DNA of 64,000 nt from CAVVYW01 sp963752605 (GCA_963752605.1 CAVVYW010000009.1:54237-118236), one strand, 5' to 3'. Counted from the stretch's first letter, positions 1-9,177 are shown. Notes: generated from the letters alone by a model not told the origin. Numbers and translations are program-made.

Positions 1-287
1 ACCAGAGGCCTGGCCGCGTCGTGGACGACGACTATCTCCCCCGCAGTCAGCTCGAGGGCATTCAGGACGGACTGGGACCGGTGCTTCCCGCCGGCGACGG
101 CGATCACCCCCAACTCCGCGATCCGCTCCTCCTCGCCGGGAGGAGCGGCGACCACGACGTCCCCGACGCTCTCGGCGGCCCGCAGGGCGTCGACCGCCCA
201 GCCGACCATCGGCCTTCCGCCGATTTCGGCGAAGGCCTTCGGGCCGCCGGCTCCGAGCCTCTCGCCGGAGCCGGCGGCCGCGATCAC
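1..287 (-). CDS. ispD: 2-C-methyl-D-erythritol 4-phosphate cytidylyltransferase, N-terminal part (cut by window edge)
   Basis: IspD transfers CMP from CTP to methylerythritol phosphate in the MEP isoprenoid pathway. Reading leftward from 287 the translation begins VIAAAGSGERLGAGGPKAF, the glycine-rich nucleotide-binding loop of the family. GGRPMVGWAVDALR and, near the edge, VVVHDAARPLV follow, all IspD landmarks. The C-terminal half and any fused IspF lie outside the window. The start is uncertain: GTG at 285-287 is used because no ATG occurs in frame, but the frame is open upstream into the end of carD. The neighbour order carD-ispD is common in actinobacteria. Identification is secure; the start is not. 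Confidence 0.85.
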   Translation of the reverse strand, partial: MIAAAGSGERLGAGGPKAFAEIGGRPMVGWAVDALRAAESVGDVVVAAPPGEEERIAELGVIAVAGGKHRSQSVLNALELTAGEIVVVHDAARPL

Positions 288-309
288 GGCCGCAGCGGAA
301 TCCGCCTTC

Positions 310-888
310 CTACGCGGTCGCCTTGGCGGCGCCGAAGCGCTCCTCCAGCAGCTCGTCCAGGTAGGCCTCCGCACCGTCCTCGTCCTTGTCGAGCGCGTAC
401 ATGAACTCGGACGCGAGGATCTTCTTGGCGCGTGTGTACATCTGCTTCTCGCCGGTGGAGAGCCCCTTCTCCCACTCGCGAATGGCGAGATTGCGAACCA
501 CCTCGGCGAGCTCGAAGACATCTCCCGTCTTGATCTTCTCGCGGTTGTGCTTGAACCGGCGGTTCCAGTTCTTCGGCATCTCGGAGACATCGTCGGTCAG
601 CACTCCGATCACCTTCTTGACCTCTTCCTCGTTGATGACGCGGCGGAGCCCGGCCCGGTGGGCGTTCTCGCAGGGCACCATCACGGTCATGTTGTTGTGG
701 AGGATGTTGATGGTCAGGTAATCGCGCTTCTCTCCCAGCAGGTCCTTGGTCTCCCTCTTCAGGACGACTCCCGCTCCGTGATGGGGGTAGACCACGTTGT
801 CGCCGACCTCAAAAGTGCACTCGGGCGCCTCGATCTCGAGGTCGGCTACGGACGCCTCGTCAATTACCTCCTCTGTCAGCTCGGGAAT
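310..888 (-). CDS. carD: CarD-family RNA polymerase-binding transcription regulator
   Basis: CarD binds the RNA polymerase beta subunit and stabilises open promoter complexes, typically at rRNA and housekeeping promoters. The N-terminal RNAP-interacting domain (FEVGDNVVYPHHGAGVV) and the helical DNA-binding domain (NWNRRFKHNREKI, GLSTGEKQMYTRAKKILASE) are both complete. The first GTG in frame is at 793-795, but starting there would cut into the beta strand before VVYPHHGAG. Upstream the frame stays open to a TGA at 904-906. A strong Shine-Dalgarno AAAGGAG sits six bases before an in-frame ATT (886-888). An ATT start gives about 192 residues with a roughly 25-residue acidic extension; a CTG two codons later is the alternative. 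ispD follows at once on the same strand. Confidence 0.9.
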   Translation of the reverse strand: MPELTEEVIDEASVADLEIEAPECTFEVGDNVVYPHHGAGVVLKRETKDLLGEKRDYLTINILHNNMTVMVPCENAHRAGLRRVINEEEVKKVIGVLTDDVSEMPKNWNRRFKHNREKIKTGDVFELAEVVRNLAIREWEKGLSTGEKQMYTRAKKILASEFMYALDKDEDGAEAYLDELLEERFGAAKATA

Positions 889-929
889 GGGGTTCTCCTT
901 TCGTCAGGACGGCCCTCGAAAGCGGACCA

Positions 930-2045
930 TCAGCTCTGCAAGTACCGGTCGATAGGGTCGACCTCCTGAAGTCTGCGCAGGCCCTCCCGGATGTCCTTGG
1001 CGCGGGTCGCCCCGACGCCTTCGACAGCCTCGAGGTCCTCGTCGCTCGCCGCCAGCACCTCCTCCAGCCCGCCGAACTCCTGGATGATCCGCTGCACCAC
1101 GAGCTTCGGGAGGCGGGGGATGCGGCCGAGCACGCGGTAGCCGCGGGGTGAGACGGGGAAGTCGAGTGTGGAGACCTTGCGCTCGTAGCCCAGCAGCTCC
1201 GCGAGCCGGCCGAAGTCGAGCAGGTCCTGGTGCTGCATGCGGGCGATCTGCGAGAGCGTCGTGGCCAGGTTCTCCTCGGTGTCATCGACCGAGTAGTCGC
1301 GGATCAACGCGGCCTTGTCGGCGGCGACCCCGACCATCGTCTCCTCGAGCTGCATCTCGATCAAGCGTCCCTCGGTCCCCAGCTCGACGATGTAGCGCTC
1401 GACCTCGACCGCCATCCGCGTGACCAGCTCGGCCCGCTGCAGCACCGAGAGGGCGTCGTAGAGGACCGACCCGCCCTCGAACTCGAGCCGCGTCAGGCGG
1501 GCGGAGACCGAGTCGAGCCTGGCGCGGTACTTGTCGAGGGTGGCGAGCCCCTGATTCGCCTTGGCGAGCACCGCCGGGATGTCCTGGAGGATGTACTTCA
1601 TCCCGCCCAGATAGAGCGAGACGACGTCACGGCGCTCTGAGATCGCGACGACCAAAGCGTCCGTCTGCTTCGAGACGCGCTCCGCCGTGCGGTGACGGGT
1701 GCCGGTCTCCGAAGAGAGGATCGTGGGGTCCGGCATCAGCTGGACGTTGGCGCCGACGATCTTGGTCGCCTGCTCGTTCAGAACGATCGCCCCGTCCATC
1801 TTCGCCACCTGGTAGAGCAGCGCCGGCGTGTAGTCGATGTCCAGCGTGATCCCGCCGGAGAAGAGGAAGGAGACTTCCTCGGGATCTCCGATGACGATCA
1901 GCCCGCCGCTCCGCGAGTGGACGATGTTGTCGATGCCCTCCCGCAGCGCCGTCCCCGGAGCGACGATGTCGAGAGCTCTCAGGAGGCGCGGGTCCTGTCG
2001 CGCCTCCAGCTCCTGAAGGTCGTCGCCGGAGAGCGGGGACTCCAT
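930..2045 (-). CDS. disA: DNA integrity scanning diadenylate cyclase DisA
   Basis: DisA makes cyclic di-AMP from two ATP and scans DNA for lesions. The N-terminal DAC domain carries both catalytic motifs: DGA in QVAKMDGAIVL and RHRTAE in TGTRHRTAERVSKQ, followed by TDALVVAISE. A helical linker follows, then a C-terminal helix-hairpin-helix region (GLEEVLAASDEDLEAVEGVGATRAKDIREGL in pieces) for DNA binding. Length of about 371 residues fits the family. ATG at 2043-2045 is taken as the start; an in-frame TTG at 2061-2063 would add six residues and neither has a clear ribosome site. It lies between radA and carD on the same strand, an order also known in mycobacteria and firmicutes, which links DNA repair to c-di-AMP. 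Confidence 0.95.
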   Translation of the reverse strand: MESPLSGDDLQELEARQDPRLLRALDIVAPGTALREGIDNIVHSRSGGLIVIGDPEEVSFLFSGGITLDIDYTPALLYQVAKMDGAIVLNEQATKIVGANVQLMPDPTILSSETGTRHRTAERVSKQTDALVVAISERRDVVSLYLGGMKYILQDIPAVLAKANQGLATLDKYRARLDSVSARLTRLEFEGGSVLYDALSVLQRAELVTRMAVEVERYIVELGTEGRLIEMQLEETMVGVAADKAALIRDYSVDDTEENLATTLSQIARMQHQDLLDFGRLAELLGYERKVSTLDFPVSPRGYRVLGRIPRLPKLVVQRIIQEFGGLEEVLAASDEDLEAVEGVGATRAKDIREGLRRLQEVDPIDRYLQS

Positions 2046-2157
2046 GGAGAGTGATGTAAGCAAAAAGGAATCGCTCGTGATTTGCGGGCAAAGCCGTGTG
2101 GACAGGTCGGAAACCGCTTTGTCAAGTCACGCAAACGAATTGGCAGGGGGAGTCCTG

Positions 2158-3526
2158 CTACGCGGCTCGGCGAAGTGGTGGCCGAACTCCCTTGAGTGCC
2201 TCCGCCAGAGTTGCGACCGGATGGAGGCCCTCGATTCGCTCGTCCCCGTTCGGTGGGCCCAGGACGCGGGCGAGCCCGAACTTGCGCGCCTCGGAGACGC
2301 GGCGGTCGGCGTGGGCGACGTAGCGGATCTCACCGGTGAGGCCGAGCTCGCCGAAGCAGGCGAGCGGCTTGCCGTCCGCCTCGAGCGCCCGTCCGGAGTG
2401 GGCCGATGCGACCGCAAGGGCGATCGCGAGGTCGGCTCCCGGCTCGTCGATCCGCACGCCGCCGGCGACGTTGACGAAGACATCTGCGGACGAGGTCGAG
2501 ACGCGAGCGTGGCGGGCCAGCACCGCGAGGACCAGGGCAAGGCGGTTGCGGTCCACCCCGGTCGCGGTCCGGCGCGGATGCTCGACCTCGGTCGGGGCGA
2601 CCAGGGCCTGGACCTCGACCAGCAGAGGGCGGGTCCCCTCCATCGAGCAGAGGACGACAGACCCGGGGGCGGGACTGGCGTCCCCCACGAACCGGGCCGA
2701 CGGGTCCAGGACCTCCACCAGCCCTCCTTCGCGCATCTCGAACACCCCGACCTCGCTGGTGGCGCCGAAGCGGTTCTTGAGCGCCCGCACGGTGCGGAAG
2801 GTCCGCTCCCGCTCGCCCTCGAAATGGAGCACGCAGTCCACCAGGTGCTCGAGCGCCCTCGGCCCCGCGAGCGATCCCTGCTTGGTGACGTGGCCGATCA
2901 AGCAGCATGGTCACGTCGAGCCGCTTGGCCGCCTCGAGCAGCGCCGAGGTGGCCTCGCGCACCGCGCCGATGCTTCCGGGCGCGGCGTCGCCCACGGCAA
3001 GCGCCTGCACGGAGTCGATCACGCAGGCCGCCGGGCGCTCGGCCTCGATCGCGGCCAGCACGGATGCGAGCGAGGGCTCGGCGAGCATCGGCACCTCGAG
3101 CGCCGCCTCACCCAGCCGCTCCGCGCGCCGTTTGACCTGCGCGGCGGACTCCTCCCCGGAGACATAGAGGGTCTTCGCGCCACTCCCGGCCAGGTTGGCG
3201 AGCGCCATCCCGGCCAGGGTGCTCTTCCCGATCCCAGGCGACCCTCCGAGCAGGACCAGGGAGCCGGGGACGAGCCCGCCGCCGAGGACCCGGTCGAGCT
3301 CGGCGATCCCGGTCAGCAGCCGCTCCGAGCGCTCGGCGCTGACGTCGCGGAGCGGCACCGGGCTCGGAGCCTTCGTCCGGCCTCCCCCGCCTCCCCCACT
3401 CGGGCCCCGCGCCGCCGGCGCCTCCTCCAGCGAGTTCCATGCCCCGCAGCCGCCGCACCGTCCGGACCAGGCGAGCGCGGGCTGTCCGCACTCGGAGCAT
3501 CGGTACTGGGCTGCCTTCCCGGCCAC
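2158..3526 (-). CDS. radA: DNA repair protein RadA (single frameshift)
   Basis: RadA is a RecA-like ATPase for branch migration in recombination. Visible in order are an N-terminal C4 zinc finger (Cys 10, 13, 24, 27), Walker A GGSPGIGKST, VSGEES, the Walker B strand CVIDSVQAL, the RadA signature KNRFG (in RALKNRFGATSEVGVFEM) and a C-terminal Lon-like domain with GGVRIDEPGADLAIALA. The frame breaks near 2905: VTMLL runs into IGHVTKQGS only if one T of the CTGCTTGATC stretch is removed. Because both sides match perfectly and the gene is conserved, a one-base sequence error is more likely than a pseudogene. It heads the radA-disA-carD-ispD run. Confidence 0.92.
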
Positions 3527-3612
3527 GGGCCAACACTAGGGGCGAGCCCCGACGGCTCCCGCGTGAACTGCGACCGAAGCGAAACGGCTCAGCTACGGTT
3601 TTCGGCCGGGGT

Positions 3613-5079
3613 ATGTTGGGCTCGAGGCCAATGACCGGCGCCGTGCTGTGCGCAGTGCTGGTGCTCTCCATCGCCGGGTCGGCCCATGGTCAAGCGCCGG
3701 AGCCCGACTGCGCGGGACCGGCCGGCGACCCTGAGCCGGGCACCCCGGCCTGGGAGCAGCGCGAAGCGGAGAACGCCTACTGCGCCACGCAGCGCAACCT
3801 CGACACCTCCACCAATCCCGCCTACTACGAGGCGCTCGCGGCGCAGACCCGCATCGTGGCGATGGACCCGATGCGCGAGCCTCTCGACTGGGACGGGTCG
3901 CGGTTCCGCTTCGAGGAGCTCGCCATCCATGACGCGGAGGGCAAGGAGCTCCCGGCGATGCTCTTCCGCCCCTGCGACTCGTCCTGTGCCGCTTTGCCCA
4001 CTGAGCTCCGGCGGCATGAGCCTCCGTATCCGGGGGTGGTGATCATGCACGGCGGCGCCGCCAACCAGGAGATGTACCTGTGGGCGGCCGAGGGCCTCGC
4101 CGAGGCCGGCTACATGGTGCTCTCGGTCAACCTCGACGACCGCACCGACGGCGGGCACTACGAGGCGACCAAGGCCGGGCTCGACTGGCTGCTGTCGACG
4201 CCGTCGGAGCCGTCGGTGGACGGCACCCACAACCCTCACTGGGCCGAGCTCGACGGCGACCGCATCGGGCTGGCGGGGCACTCGGCGGGCGGCGTCGCGG
4301 TGAGCCGACTGGGCCAGGAGGACCCCCGCGTAAAGGCGATCGTCTCCTGGGACCGCGCCCAGTCGGGCCCGATGCCCGAGGACCTGGCGATCCGGACCCC
4401 CGCGCTCTTCTTCACCGCCGACTACAACTGCCAGCGGGTTCCGGTCTGCCTCCCGGAGCGGCGCGAGTCGCCACCGGATCCGCTCGGCCCAGGCAACAAG
4501 GACGAGGACTTCCAGCGGCTTCGAGCCGCACGGGTGGACACGATGAAGGTCGCGCTCCGTGCGGCCACCCACCTCGACTTCACCCAGTGGAACCCGCTCA
4601 ACGCGAGCCGCTATGGAGCCGCCACCGCGTTCCATTACACGCTCGCCTGGTTCGACCGCTACCTCAAGGGGCCGAGGTCCAAGGCGGTCGCGGCCGATGC
4701 CCTGCGCCGGCTGACGGCCGCGAGCTTCGACGAATCGGGCGACGTCCACAACATCAGCACCGGCATCTGGGACCCGGCGACGATGCAGAACGTCCCGATC
4801 CGGATCGCCGGCCAGCCCGTGGCGGATCGCCTCAGCTTCCACTTCCGCTCGGCGTATTGGCTGGCGCATGGATCGCGTGCATGCGAGAACATTCGCGACG
4901 GCTGCACACACGCCAGGGAGCCGCAGGCCGGCTCCAGCCCTCCCGCCGGGCCCGGCGCTCAGCCGGCGCCGCCGGGAAGGGTCGCAAAGGCGAAGAGGTG
5001 CACGCGGAAAAAGGGGTCGCGAGGCCGGGGGGCTTCACGCACGCCCTGCAAGAGAAAGGGAGGCCGAAGAAGCCGATGA
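3613..5079 (+). CDS. secreted alpha/beta hydrolase with basic C-terminal tail
   Basis: A signal peptide (MTGAVLCAVLVLSIAGSAHGQA) is followed by an alpha/beta-hydrolase domain. VVIMHGGAAN forms the oxyanion region and IGLAGHSAGGVAVSRL the GxSxG nucleophile elbow (Ser). A downstream TALFFTADY-like strand and AATHLDFTQW could supply the Asp and His. Several Cys pairs suggest an extracellular fold. The last 45 or so residues are low in structure, then rich in Lys/Arg with two Cys. Starts at 3613 or 3631 (both ATG, in frame) are possible; the second sits directly before the signal peptide. The stop overlaps the next gene's ATG as ATGA, so the two are probably co-translated. The substrate cannot be told; esterase or lipase is most likely. 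Confidence 0.8.
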   Translation: MLGSRPMTGAVLCAVLVLSIAGSAHGQAPEPDCAGPAGDPEPGTPAWEQREAENAYCATQRNLDTSTNPAYYEALAAQTRIVAMDPMREPLDWDGSRFRFEELAIHDAEGKELPAMLFRPCDSSCAALPTELRRHEPPYPGVVIMHGGAANQEMYLWAAEGLAEAGYMVLSVNLDDRTDGGHYEATKAGLDWLLSTPSEPSVDGTHNPHWAELDGDRIGLAGHSAGGVAVSRLGQEDPRVKAIVSWDRAQSGPMPEDLAIRTPALFFTADYNCQRVPVCLPERRESPPDPLGPGNKDEDFQRLRAARVDTMKVALRAATHLDFTQWNPLNASRYGAATAFHYTLAWFDRYLKGPRSKAVAADALRRLTAASFDESGDVHNISTGIWDPATMQNVPIRIAGQPVADRLSFHFRSAYWLAHGSRACENIRDGCTHAREPQAGSSPPAGPGAQPAPPGRVAKAKRCTRKKGSRGRGASRTPCKRKGGRRSR

Positions 5080-6773
5080 GGAAGGCGCTTGGAGTTGCCG
5101 TCACCGCGACCGCGATTGCGCTGGCCCCTGCGTCAGCGCTCGCGTTCGACCCGGAGCTCGAGGCGAAGAACTTCGCCAAGCTCAGCGAGCGGGTCGCGAA
5201 CGTCACCGGGAAGCCGGAGTTCCTCCAGCGCCTTCATCAGCAGAACATCGAGTCGCAGGTCCAGTGGGTGGAGCTGAGGGCGAACGACCCCGAGCGAAAC
5301 CCCGCCAACGTCTGCGCTCGCCGCTCACAGGAGTGCGCGGGTGACATCCGGTTCTACGACTGGCAGGAGAGTGGCTACGGGGTGGCCACCCCGGTGATCT
5401 TCACCGCACGCAGCGGCGCCGTCATCTCCGGGAAGGTCTGGGGGACGGTCGCCGGGCCGCAGAGGCGCCCAGCCATCGTGATCACCACCGGCTCGGTGCA
5501 GGCGCCCGAGACGCTCTACTGGGGGCTGGCGGCCGCCTTCGCCAAGGCCGGCTACATCGTCCTCACCTACGACGTCCAAGGCCAGGGGCAGTCCGACACC
5601 TTCGGCGAGGCCCCGGACCAGCAGGAGGGCGTGCCCTCGCAAGCGGGGCAGCCCTTCTACGACGGCAGCGAGGACGCGCTTGACTTCCTCCTCTCCACCC
5701 CCTCTGCCCCATACGACCCGCGGCCGAGCTGCGGCAACGCCAACGACGGAGTCGCCACCGACCACAGCCCCAAGCACGACCGGCGCGTCGAGGCCGGGCT
5801 CGCCGCCGCCTTCAACCCGATGCACGACCGCGTCGACGCGGAGCGCATCGGGATCGCCGGGCACTCCCTCGGGGCGAGCGCCGTCTCGTTCGTCGGCCAG
5901 CGCGACCCGCGGGTCGATGCGACCGTCGCCTGGGACAACCTGTCGGCTCCGGGCCAGGGTTTCTCCAGCCTGCCCGACTGCCCCTCCAACCCGGACTCAC
6001 GGGTCGTGCCGGCGATCTCCAAGCCCGCCATGGGCATCTCGAACGACTACGGCCTGACGCCGACGCCGTTCACCTCGGACCCCGACCCCGAGGCGAAGAC
6101 CGCCGCCTTCCAGGCGTATAAGGCGGCCGGCGTCGACTCGATGCAGGTCAACATCCGCGGCGGCAGCCACTACGAGTCGTCGCTGCTGCCCTGCTGCACG
6201 GTTCCGGCCTTCGCCGAGGCGACCTGGCGGGGCCAGGACTTCGTCCAGTGGTACACGCAGGCGTGGTTCGACAAGTACGTCAAGGGGGGTGATCCGACGG
6301 CGGACACACGGCTGCTCACCGACCGGTGGCGGAACGACACGCTCACCCAGGGCATCGACCAGAACGACGACCCGAACATGTTCTCCTTCTACTACCGGTC
6401 CCGGTACGACTTCACCCTGGCCGGCGGCGGGGCGGCGACCTGTGACGACCTGCGGACCGGCTGCCCTGAGATGGGGCCGGACGGCGGAGCGCCGAACTTC
6501 GACTTCGTCGCCTTCGCGAACACCCCGGATGGCGCGGGCGAGGCCGCCGCACCCGACACCGACGGTGACGGCCTCAGCGATGCCTCCGACTCCTGCCCGA
6601 CAGTGGCCGGCTCGGCGTCGAACCGCGGGTGTCCGGATCAGCGCGCCGGCGGCGCCGCCGGGTCACCCGTCCCTCGCTCGAGCTGCGCGGCGCTCCGCAA
6701 GAGTCTGAAGCGGGTCAAGGGCCAGCGGGCCAAGAGGAAGCTCCGCGCGAAGCTGCGGAAGCTGGGCTGCTAG
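5076..6773 (+). CDS. secreted alpha/beta hydrolase with thrombospondin-type-3 repeat and basic tail
   Basis: A second secreted hydrolase, distantly related to the gene before it and overlapping it by four bases. Signal peptide MRKALGVAVTATAIALAPASALA; catalytic domain with AIVITTGSVQAPE, GYIVLTYDVQGQGQSD and the elbow IGIAGHSLGASAVSFVGQ (Ser nucleophile); IRGGSHYESS may hold the His. Near residue 490 comes a Ca-binding type-3 repeat (DTDGDGLSDASDSCP), then a spacer and a C-terminal tail with about 14 Lys/Arg in 29 residues, bracketed by Cys. At 565 residues it is longer than a plain esterase because of these additions. The stretch before 5076 in this frame is only a shadow of the upstream gene. 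The substrate is unknown. Confidence 0.8.
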   Translation: MRKALGVAVTATAIALAPASALAFDPELEAKNFAKLSERVANVTGKPEFLQRLHQQNIESQVQWVELRANDPERNPANVCARRSQECAGDIRFYDWQESGYGVATPVIFTARSGAVISGKVWGTVAGPQRRPAIVITTGSVQAPETLYWGLAAAFAKAGYIVLTYDVQGQGQSDTFGEAPDQQEGVPSQAGQPFYDGSEDALDFLLSTPSAPYDPRPSCGNANDGVATDHSPKHDRRVEAGLAAAFNPMHDRVDAERIGIAGHSLGASAVSFVGQRDPRVDATVAWDNLSAPGQGFSSLPDCPSNPDSRVVPAISKPAMGISNDYGLTPTPFTSDPDPEAKTAAFQAYKAAGVDSMQVNIRGGSHYESSLLPCCTVPAFAEATWRGQDFVQWYTQAWFDKYVKGGDPTADTRLLTDRWRNDTLTQGIDQNDDPNMFSFYYRSRYDFTLAGGGAATCDDLRTGCPEMGPDGGAPNFDFVAFANTPDGAGEAAAPDTDGDGLSDASDSCPTVAGSASNRGCPDQRAGGAAGSPVPRSSCAALRKSLKRVKGQRAKRKLRAKLRKLGC

Positions 6774-6797
6774 CGGCCGCCTGCAGCCGCGATCTGA

Positions 6798-7235
6798 TTA
6801 GCCCGGATTCGTCGGGAACGGCGCTCCGGCGAAGAACGCGAACCAGACGGCGAACCCGATCAGCGAGATGATCGCGGTCGCCACGAAGAGCCGCTCGATC
6901 GGGTCGGTCTCGTTCTGGCCGGGGCGATACGGCGTGTCGCGCATGCTCCGATTCCAGGACGCCCGACGCCGCCCCGGCTCCTCGCCGCGCCCGAGCAGCC
7001 GGCCGCGCACCCATGACGCGAGCAGCAGCAGACCCCAGTAGCTGACCAGGATGCCGGTGCCGATGAAGATGGCGACGGAGCCGTTGACCGCCCCAGGCTT
7101 GCCGTAGAGCTGCGAGGCCAGGTAGATCCAGAGCAGCGGCACCCCGAAGCCGATCAGGCAGGCGCCGAGCAGAGTGAACGCCATCGAGCCGGTGCCCAGC
7201 AGCGCTCGTCGGATTGCGTTTATCACTGCAGTCAT
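6798..7235 (-). CDS. three-helix membrane protein of unknown function
   Basis: A 145-residue protein with three clear hydrophobic helices: about residues 17-42 (MAFTLLGACLIGFGVPLLWIYL), 50-75 (AIFIGTGILVSYWGLLLLASW) and 116-138 (FVATAIISLIGFAVWFAFFAG). Between helices 2 and 3 is a charged loop rich in Arg and Glu. No enzyme motif is visible and I do not recognise the family. It converges on the secreted hydrolase gene (25-base gap) and lies downstream of the Fur-like gene on the same strand, with which it may be transcribed. Confidence 0.7.
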   Translation of the reverse strand: MTAVINAIRRALLGTGSMAFTLLGACLIGFGVPLLWIYLASQLYGKPGAVNGSVAIFIGTGILVSYWGLLLLASWVRGRLLGRGEEPGRRRASWNRSMRDTPYRPGQNETDPIERLFVATAIISLIGFAVWFAFFAGAPFPTNPG

Positions 7236-7277
7236 TGCCGTTCCCTGGCGGTCGCGGACTCCGGTCCGTAAGTCAGG

Positions 7278-7748
7278 TTAGCGGCCGGATTTCGACAGGC
7301 AGCGACCGCAGCGGCCCACCATCGGCACGCGCCTGAACGTCACCTCGTAGCCGTAGCGCTCGCGGATCAGCTCGCGGAAGCCGTCCAGCTCGTGCGGGTC
7401 GACGTCGAGGATCCCTCCGCAGCGGTCGCAGGCGAGGTACTCGCGCTCCCCTAAGCCCGCCGGCACGTATCGCCCCGGGCCCCGGCCCGCCTGGATCTCA
7501 TGGACCAGATCGTGCTCGGCGAGGATCTCGAGGTTGCGGTAGACCGAGGCGAGGTCCAGGCCGATGCTGCCTCCCCCGGGGCCGCGGGAGATCTCCCGCG
7601 CCGAGAGCGGCGTGGTCGCGCCCCAGAGGATTTGCAGGATCAGCCGCCGGGAGGCGGAGGCCCTCAGGCCCCTGCGCTTGAGCACGGCCACCGCCGCGTC
7701 GGCGCTTGTGGGATTCGCGATCCCCTCTCGTCCGTGAGGCCGGGCCAC
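7278..7748 (-). CDS. Fur-family transcriptional regulator lacking the usual His cluster
   Basis: The winged helix is typical of Fur/Zur/PerR proteins: AVLKRRGLRASASRRLILQIL, then LDLASVYRNLEILAEHDLVHEIQ. The C-terminal half has two CxxC pairs (CDRCG and CGRC), the structural zinc site of the family. The HHxH segment that normally precedes the first pair is replaced by GLGEREYLACDRCG, so the regulatory metal site is altered. Length of 156 residues is normal. Start is GTG at 7746-7748. The regulated metal or signal cannot be assigned from the sequence. Confidence 0.85.
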   Translation of the reverse strand: MARPHGREGIANPTSADAAVAVLKRRGLRASASRRLILQILWGATTPLSAREISRGPGGGSIGLDLASVYRNLEILAEHDLVHEIQAGRGPGRYVPAGLGEREYLACDRCGGILDVDPHELDGFRELIRERYGYEVTFRRVPMVGRCGRCLSKSGR

Positions 7749-7780
7749 ACCCGTCCTAGCGTTGGCCTCGCCCGGATGGA

Positions 7781-9109
7781 TCAGCCGGCGGGCGCCGAGC
7801 GGGCCTCTTTGAGTGCGGCCCGCGCCTGCGGCCCTTGGATGGGGTTGAACCGCGGGCTTCGCTCCAGTAGCCGGCTCAGGAACGTCTCAGCCCGCTGGGT
7901 CTCTCCGGCACGGAGGGAGACGATCCCCGCGTGGAAGAGGAAATATGGATCGAGCGATCCCAGCCGCATGGCCTCGTGGGAGAAGCGAAGGGCCGCGCCG
8001 TCTCGCCCGGCCGCGCTCAGGGTCCACGAGTAGGCGTCGGCGGCGCGCACGCTCGGCGTAGCGCGCCAGGCCTGCCTGCCGGCCTCGACCGCCTTGGCAG
8101 CGCTGCCGTGGTCGGCCTCGAAGATGGCGAGCTCGGTGGCGATCCGGACCCCGAAGGAATCCAGCCGCTCGAACGCCGCGGTCGCGGCCGCGTAGGACTC
8201 CCTCGCCGCATCGAGATCTCCCGCGGCCTGCTGGGACTCGCCCAGCAGGATCGCGTGGTCGGGCGCGGGGATCCGCTCCAGGACCGAGCGCTGGAGCGCG
8301 ATGGCCTGTTCGAGGTTTCCCCTGCCGGCCTCGATCGCGGCCAGGCCGAGCAGCGCGTCCGGGACGTTCGGATCGCGGGAGAGCACTCCGCGATAGATCC
8401 GCTCCGCCTCTGCGTAGTTGCCGCGGTCGAACTCGAGCTTCCCCAGCAGGGTGTTGGCGAAGCTCGAGCTGTCCGAGTGCTCGCCCGCTGCTGACCCCGC
8501 CAGTCTCATGGCCCCAACGGCACCCGCGACGTCCCCGTGCAGCTCCCGGAAGTAGGAGATCCTCGCGTACGAGGCCAGCTCGGGTCGGCGCACGGCGTAG
8601 CGCGCCAGGGTGCGCTCTGCGGCTCCGTAGCGGCCGAGCTCGACCTGCGCGTCCGCGATCTGCCCGTCGATCTTCGCGACCGAGGGATTGATCTGCTGGG
8701 CACGGAGGCTCAGCGCGAGGCCGCGGTGGAAGTGGTGCCGCGAGAGCTCCAGCTCCGCGAGGCCCGCGGTCGCCGTGAAGTCGTTCGGATCGAGGCTCAG
8801 CGCCGCCTCGAACGCCTCCCGGGCCTTCGGGTAGAAGGCTGGGTCCTCGGTCTCTCCTACCCTGGTCAGGTAGGCGAGCCCAAGGTCGCCGAACACCTGG
8901 GGATTAGAGGGCGATTCCCCGATCTGTCCCTCCAGCTCGGCGATCCGCTCGTCCGTGGTGGCGGTGGCCGCCGGCCCCGAGAGCTCCGTGCCGCCTCCGA
9001 TCTCGGGTGCGGAGGTCGAGTCGAGAGCTCGGATGCCTGCCAGCACTGCGACGAAGGTGAGCGCCGCGGCGGCGAACTTGTAGATAAGCGTGTCCCGTGC
9101 GAAGTCCAT
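7781..9109 (-). CDS. membrane-anchored TPR protein
   Basis: A single N-terminal membrane segment (about residues 12-28) precedes an extracellular tetratricopeptide array from about residue 50 to 430. Repeat landmarks include VFGDLGLAYL, AREAFEAALSLDPNDF, AERIYRGVLSRDPN and DALLGLAAIEAGRGN. The start is ATG at 9109 with a strong GGAGGA ribosome site. It follows the DUF4331 gene by 68 bases on the same strand, with a GC hairpin in the gap, so the two probably form an operon. TPR arrays mediate protein-protein contacts; acting as a partner of the DUF4331 protein is an inference from position. Confidence 0.8.
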   Translation of the reverse strand: MDFARDTLIYKFAAAALTFVAVLAGIRALDSTSAPEIGGGTELSGPAATATTDERIAELEGQIGESPSNPQVFGDLGLAYLTRVGETEDPAFYPKAREAFEAALSLDPNDFTATAGLAELELSRHHFHRGLALSLRAQQINPSVAKIDGQIADAQVELGRYGAAERTLARYAVRRPELASYARISYFRELHGDVAGAVGAMRLAGSAAGEHSDSSSFANTLLGKLEFDRGNYAEAERIYRGVLSRDPNVPDALLGLAAIEAGRGNLEQAIALQRSVLERIPAPDHAILLGESQQAAGDLDAARESYAAATAAFERLDSFGVRIATELAIFEADHGSAAKAVEAGRQAWRATPSVRAADAYSWTLSAAGRDGAALRFSHEAMRLGSLDPYFLFHAGIVSLRAGETQRAETFLSRLLERSPRFNPIQGPQARAALKEARSAPAG

Positions 9110-9134
9110 GTGGATCCTCCGTGGCCGGATCCGT

Positions 9135-9160
9135 GGGGCCGCCGCCGAGGCGGCGGCCCC
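9135..9160. terminator. 12-bp perfect GC hairpin between the DUF4331 and TPR genes
   Basis: GGGGCCGCCGCC and its exact complement GGCGGCGGCCCC are separated by GA only; weaker pairing (GATCCG on both sides) extends the stem outward. No T-run follows on either strand, so it is not a classic intrinsic terminator. Inside the operon it could attenuate transcription or protect the upstream transcript's 3' end, letting DUF4331 be made in excess over the TPR protein. Confidence 0.5.
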
Positions 9161-9177
9161 TCCGGATCGGTTGCTGG

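Noticed and set aside
4080..5075. Extension of the second secreted hydrolase upstream to 4080
   Set aside because: This part is the shifted reading of the first hydrolase; the signal peptide at 5076 with an ATGA overlap marks the real start.
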